A DNA stretch of 61,567 bases from an uncultured Clostridia bacterium. GTDB lineage: Bacteria; Bacillota; Clostridia; Christensenellales; CAG-314. A program made the translations under genes and the position numbers. Shown one piece after another: positions 58,679 to 61,567 of the stretch (positions within the stretch are counted from its first letter, which is position 1; each line of letters opens with the position of its first letter). Location of the stretch: positions 1-61,567 of the forward strand of contig CANQYT010000012.1 in the NCBI GenBank assembly GCA_947628135.1, given 5' to 3'. The notes under the pieces are model-generated. The model saw only the letters and a program-made list of their open reading frames with translations, searched no databases and was not told where the DNA came from.

Positions 58679-59514
58679 CGGCAAAGTTCGCCGAGGGAGG
58701 AAGTCAACGGAGCGGTCACGACGAGGCGTTCCAACTGCGCCACGTCGAAACGCGCGAGAACGTTCATTTCGCCGTCCACCACTTCGAGACAATACAAAAA
58801 GTTGCCCTGCATACGTCTCGCGACGTCGCGCAGGGCGTTTTTTTCGTTGAATACAAGCGTTTTCTTCTCCATACCTTTCGCAAGAAAATATCCGCGGTTG
58901 ACGAGAGCGCTGCGCTCGTAACTTTGCCGACCCTTGACGAACGCTCCCGAAAACAGCCCTATCGCAAACAGCCCCAACGGAAACAGTTTGACGGGGGTGA
59001 ACAGGGAAATGACGAACACGCCGAATGAGGCAAGAGACATACCCACGGTGCAAGCCTTTGTCACCGAAAGCGCTTTTGCGCCCAAACGCCCCTCCAACAC
59101 GCCCGTAAGCACACGTCCGCCGTCCAAGGGATAGCAAGGCAGCATATTTACCGCCGCCATAGTGAGATTTGCCGTGAAAAAAGTTTCCGTGTAGTAGTAG
59201 GCGTCGGGAAATATCCACCACAGCGCAAGGCAAACGAGACACAAACACAAATTGGCGCAAGGTCCTGCAAGGGCGATTTTTATGCGATCGCCGCCGCTTA
59301 CGTCCTGAAAGTCGCCGTACAGCACCGCGCCGAACAGGTCCAGACGTAGTTCCACCGTGCGATAGAACAGCCTGTTTGCCACTGCATAGTGGGCGAGTTC
59401 GTGCAAAACCACCGCGACGGAATACATAGCGGCGAAGTATCCCTGTCGGAACACCACCGCCGCCAAGATAAACACCCAAAAGCCCGCTCGTACGCTGATT
59501 TTCAGACGTTCCAC
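58642..59514 (-). CDS. spoIVFB: SpoIVFB-like M50 site-2 metalloprotease
   Basis: A 290-residue intramembrane protease. The zinc motif HELAH sits in the second helix (AVVLHELAHYAVA) and the third ligand in NMLPCYPLDGGRVL; a C-terminal CBS-like soluble part follows. In Bacillus SpoIVFB activates pro-sigma-K in sporulation. Its position after a SpoIVFA-like gene and minD reproduces the Bacillus minCD-spoIVFAB order. GTG 59514 overlaps the upstream gene by 13 bases. Sporulation in this organism cannot be concluded. Confidence 0.88.
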   Translation of the reverse strand: MERLKISVRAGFWVFILAAVVFRQGYFAAMYSVAVVLHELAHYAVANRLFYRTVELRLDLFGAVLYGDFQDVSGGDRIKIALAGPCANLCLCLVCLALWWIFPDAYYYTETFFTANLTMAAVNMLPCYPLDGGRVLTGVLEGRLGAKALSVTKACTVGMSLASFGVFVISLFTPVKLFPLGLFAIGLFSGAFVKGRQSYERSALVNRGYFLAKGMEKKTLVFNEKNALRDVARRMQGNFLYCLEVVDGEMNVLARFDVAQLERLVVTAPLTSSLGELCRQSNVTAVGKAL

Positions 59515-60119
59515 GTTAGTTGCGTTTCGCTTGCGACCACGTCCGCGACAACTCCGTCGACGGTTATCGCAACGGTGAAACTGTCGCTGTACCTTGCAAG
59601 CAAACCGTTTGCGGAAACGACGTCTCCAACCGCCGCGAAAACTTCGGATACGTTGCCGTAAACGACGTTTGTGGAATCGTCGGTCGCAACCGTCAGACTG
59701 TTGTCGTCCACGGACACCACCGTGCCCGACGTGAGAGAAAGCACCGCTCTGCCGCCCGTAAAGGTGGCTACGCCGTTGTCAACGCCCACAAGGTCGAGAT
59801 TGGCAGGTATCGCGACGGTAGCGGCAATGGGCTGTTCGGCGGGAGAAAATACCGACGAAGAATACGCCATACGAGCCGTTTCGAACACGTCCTTTGCAAA
59901 CTTTCCGTCCGCAAACAGCAACGCCGCAAGCAACGCAAGACAAACAAGCGCGATAGCGGCAATTTTCAGCGGCTTGTTCCACACCAATTTGAAATTAAAC
60001 TTTTTTGCGGCGCGTTTGGGCGGTTGTTCCTCAACGTAGTTGCGTTCCGAATAGGAAACGTCCAGCCAATCGCTTTCCTCCGCGTCGCACACGACACTGT
60101 TTACGCCGTCGAAATCCAT
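59502..60119 (-). CDS. spoIVFA: SpoIVFA-like membrane protein with degenerate M23 domain
   Basis: The 205 residues have an acidic then basic cytoplasmic segment, one membrane helix near 52-70 and an external domain whose end (SGTVVSVDDNSLTVATDDST, then VGDVVSANGLLARY) follows the lysostaphin/M23 fold but lacks catalytic histidines, as in SpoIVFA. SpoIVFA holds SpoIVFB inactive until it is cleaved. The call rests on domain order and on its place between minD and the M50 gene. GGAGGTG precedes ATG 60119. Confidence 0.7.
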   Translation of the reverse strand: MDFDGVNSVVCDAEESDWLDVSYSERNYVEEQPPKRAAKKFNFKLVWNKPLKIAAIALVCLALLAALLFADGKFAKDVFETARMAYSSSVFSPAEQPIAATVAIPANLDLVGVDNGVATFTGGRAVLSLTSGTVVSVDDNSLTVATDDSTNVVYGNVSEVFAAVGDVVSANGLLARYSDSFTVAITVDGVVADVVASETQLTWNV

Positions 60120-60173
60120 ACATTACACCTCCGTTACTCACAATACCATACGTAAGCGCAGGGCAGTTTATGC

Positions 60174-60383
60174 CTAAGCGCGAAAGACGGGTTTGACTTT
60201 TTTTACGGAGACGGTGACGATTAGGTCGCGGGACGCGCCGCGCGTAAACTCCACGGTGATACCGTCGTAGTCCATATAACCGCCCACAAGGCGGTTGAGA
60301 TCGTTAAAAAATTGAGATTTGCGCATATTAAACTTGTCCGCGCACATCATCGCTTCGGCGCGGTCGTACTGTTTGGACTTCAC
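60174..60383 (-). CDS. minE: MinE-like cell division topological factor
   Basis: A 69-residue protein starting at GTG 60383 (GAGGT upstream), 8 bases after minD. Its C-terminal half (FFNDLNRLVGGYMDYDGITV, then LIVTVSVKKVK) matches the helix-strand-strand pattern of the MinE topological domain. It is shorter than usual (80-90), and the membrane-targeting N-terminal helix is hard to see. The call leans on position after minD. It would stimulate MinD ATPase and drive oscillation. Confidence 0.6.
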   Translation of the reverse strand: MKSKQYDRAEAMMCADKFNMRKSQFFNDLNRLVGGYMDYDGITVEFTRGASRDLIVTVSVKKVKPVFRA

Positions 60384-60391
60384 AATTTACC

Positions 60392-61153
60392 TCACGCGTT
60401 GCGTTTCAGTTTGCGCCGAAAACGCCCGAAAACGCCCTTGTAGGGGGTGACGCAATCGAAAATGTCGCACTTGCCCGTTTCCAGATTGGCAGCCAACATA
60501 TCGAAAGCGGGATAGCGGTCGTTGCGCAGATTGCAGTTGACGTCGTCGCTTTCGGGCAGAACGCCGAGGGCGTTTTGTCCCAAGAGACTGAACACTTCGA
60601 ACACGGAAAGCATTTCGCCGCTTGCGACAAGGTCGCCCCTGACGCGGTTGACTACGACGCTGACGGGAATGTCGCCCACAAGTTCGCCGACGGTCTTGTC
60701 CGCGTCGCGCACACTGCTGAGGTGGGGAGTGACAACAACTATCGCTTCGTCGGCGCAGGCAACGGCGCGGCGAAAACCGCCGTCGATACCCGCGGGGCAG
60801 TCGATGAGCACATAGTCGAAATTGTCCTCCAAACGCGACACAACGCGCTTGATTTGTTCGGCAGTGACCTGCCGCTTGGCAAGATGACAACTCGGCATTA
60901 CGCAGAGTGTGGGTTCGGCGTCGTCCCGAATGAACGCCTGCGACGGACGACAGCGGTTTTCCACCACGTCCACAAGGTCGAACACGACTTTGTCCTCCAC
61001 ACGCATAACAACGTCGAGATTGTTGAGACCCATATCCAGATCCATCAACAGCACACGCCGCGATCTGTGTGCAAGCGCAATGCCGAGATTGGCGCAAACG
61101 GCGGTTTTACCGACGCCGCCTTTGCCGCCCGTGATGACTATTTTACGTGCCAT
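60392..61153 (-). CDS. minD: Septum site-determining ATPase MinD
   Basis: MinD is a membrane-bound ATPase that places the division site. The 253 residues begin MARKIVITGGKGGVGKTAVCANLG with the deviant Walker A, followed by LLMDLDMGLNNLDVVM and DYVLIDCPAGID. The C-terminal end is basic (FRRKLKRNA) and probably gives membrane contact. ATG 61153 has GGGAGGTG upstream; the longer frame begins in non-homologous sequence. minC is not visible in the window. Confidence 0.95.
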   Translation of the reverse strand: MARKIVITGGKGGVGKTAVCANLGIALAHRSRRVLLMDLDMGLNNLDVVMRVEDKVVFDLVDVVENRCRPSQAFIRDDAEPTLCVMPSCHLAKRQVTAEQIKRVVSRLEDNFDYVLIDCPAGIDGGFRRAVACADEAIVVVTPHLSSVRDADKTVGELVGDIPVSVVVNRVRGDLVASGEMLSVFEVFSLLGQNALGVLPESDDVNCNLRNDRYPAFDMLAANLETGKCDIFDCVTPYKGVFGRFRRKLKRNA

Positions 61154-61287
61154 AAGCGCACCTCCCGTTACTCTCAGCCATTGTACCACCGACGCCGCGC
61201 GTGAAATCGTATTATGCCGTCAAAAATACGCAATTATTGTCAGCACACAAAGGGGAACTTTGTGGAAGTGAGCGTTGTGTTCTAAAC

Positions 61288-61336
61288 GCGTCGTTTGCGT
61301 TCTGCCTTGCGGCAGGACGTAAGCGGCGCTTTTTTT
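61288..61336 (+). terminator. Leader terminator/attenuator of the right-edge lipoprotein gene
   Basis: A 19-base-pair stem (15 inner pairs CGTTTGCGTTCTGCC with GGCAGGACGTAAGCG, four outer pairs) with a TTGC loop is followed by seven Ts. It lies 28 bases before ATG 61365 on the plus strand. No plus-strand gene precedes it, so it can only act on a transcript started within the 135 bases after the minD start. That suggests attenuation. Confidence 0.75.
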
Positions 61337-61364
61337 AGAAAAAAAATAAACAAGGAGAAAAACA

Positions 61365-61567
61365 ATGAAAAAGACTGCAAAAGTATTTGTCGCTTTGTTA
61401 CTTGCTTTCGTGATGGTGTTCACGATGGTAGCGGCGGTCGCCTGCACGCCCGAAGAGCCTGTTGACCCCAACCAAGGCGGAACAGGCGGCGGCAGCGGAA
61501 CTGGCGGAGGCAGCGGAACAGGCGGAGGCAGCGGAACAGGCGGCGAGCCTACTCCCGCAACACCCTT
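61365..61567 (+). CDS. Lipoprotein, partial, runs off right edge
   Basis: AAGGAGA precedes ATG 61365. The translation has a signal peptide (MKKTAKVFVALLLAFVMVFT) with lipobox VAAVAC, then a flexible linker of Gly-Thr-Gly-Gly-Gly-Ser repeats. The frame is open to the window edge at 67 codons. Such starts belong to surface lipoproteins or solute-binding proteins; the function cannot be told from this part. Confidence 0.85.
   Translation, partial: MKKTAKVFVALLLAFVMVFTMVAAVACTPEEPVDPNQGGTGGGSGTGGGSGTGGGSGTGGEPTPATP
61479..61547 (+). repeat. 18-base tandem repeat encoding Gly/Ser linker
   Basis: Three full units and one partial unit of GGAACAGGCGGAGGCAGC with one-base variants, in frame with the lipoprotein. 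Confidence 0.85.

Overview
The window looks like chromosome from an uncultured, anaerobic, gut-type member of the Clostridia (Firmicutes). Evidence: Gram-positive style Shine-Dalgarno sites and sigma-A promoters with 17-base spacers; pyruvate:ferredoxin oxidoreductase; a bacterial V-type ATPase operon; the dnaG-rpoD-trmK cluster; the minD-spoIVFA-spoIVFB gene order known from Bacillus; and many lipoproteins. Most genes are on the minus strand. A Christensenellales-like lineage would fit, but this is inference; no rRNA is present.

Layout. 1-5181: uvrB with a LexA-like box, coaX with an ECF transporter S component, engB. 5185-11036: lon and the tig-clpP-clpX protein quality-control operon. 11193-14486 (plus): rqcH and a MATE transporter. 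14758-22693 (minus): a long operon comEA-comEC-holA-membrane protein-M28 peptidase-lspA-rluD-degenerate carbamoyltransferase, headed by a 6S-like structured RNA. 23205-25381: secreted serpin and an SRAP DNA-crosslink protein. 25484-25559: tRNA-Glu(CTC), whose 3' end is repeated three more times downstream.

26260-31707 is an AT-rich accessory island on the minus strand: a DpnII-type restriction-modification system with an HTH-fused Dam methylase and a second methylase, a two-gene cassette (DUF6414-like protein plus ClpB-like AAA+ ATPase), and an orphan gene. I see no integrase or transposase. This island is the best candidate for an undescribed (probably defensive) system.

32405-45549: orphan membrane protein, lipoprotein, nifJ, an XRE regulator pair, a sirtuin, a metallophosphoesterase, and the C4-zinc protein/trmK/rpoD/dnaG operon. 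45730-55904: a complete V-ATPase operon (D, B, A, F, C, E, K, I, G/H) preceded by rpiB and the tRNA threonylcarbamoyladenosine gene ywlC; the K subunit carries the residues that bind Na+ in Enterococcus hirae. 56042-61153: a TSCPD protein, a three-domain NadD-YqeK-RsfS fusion, an orphan membrane protein, and the spoIVFB-spoIVFA-minE-like-minD operon. The window ends in a lipoprotein gene with a long leader hairpin.
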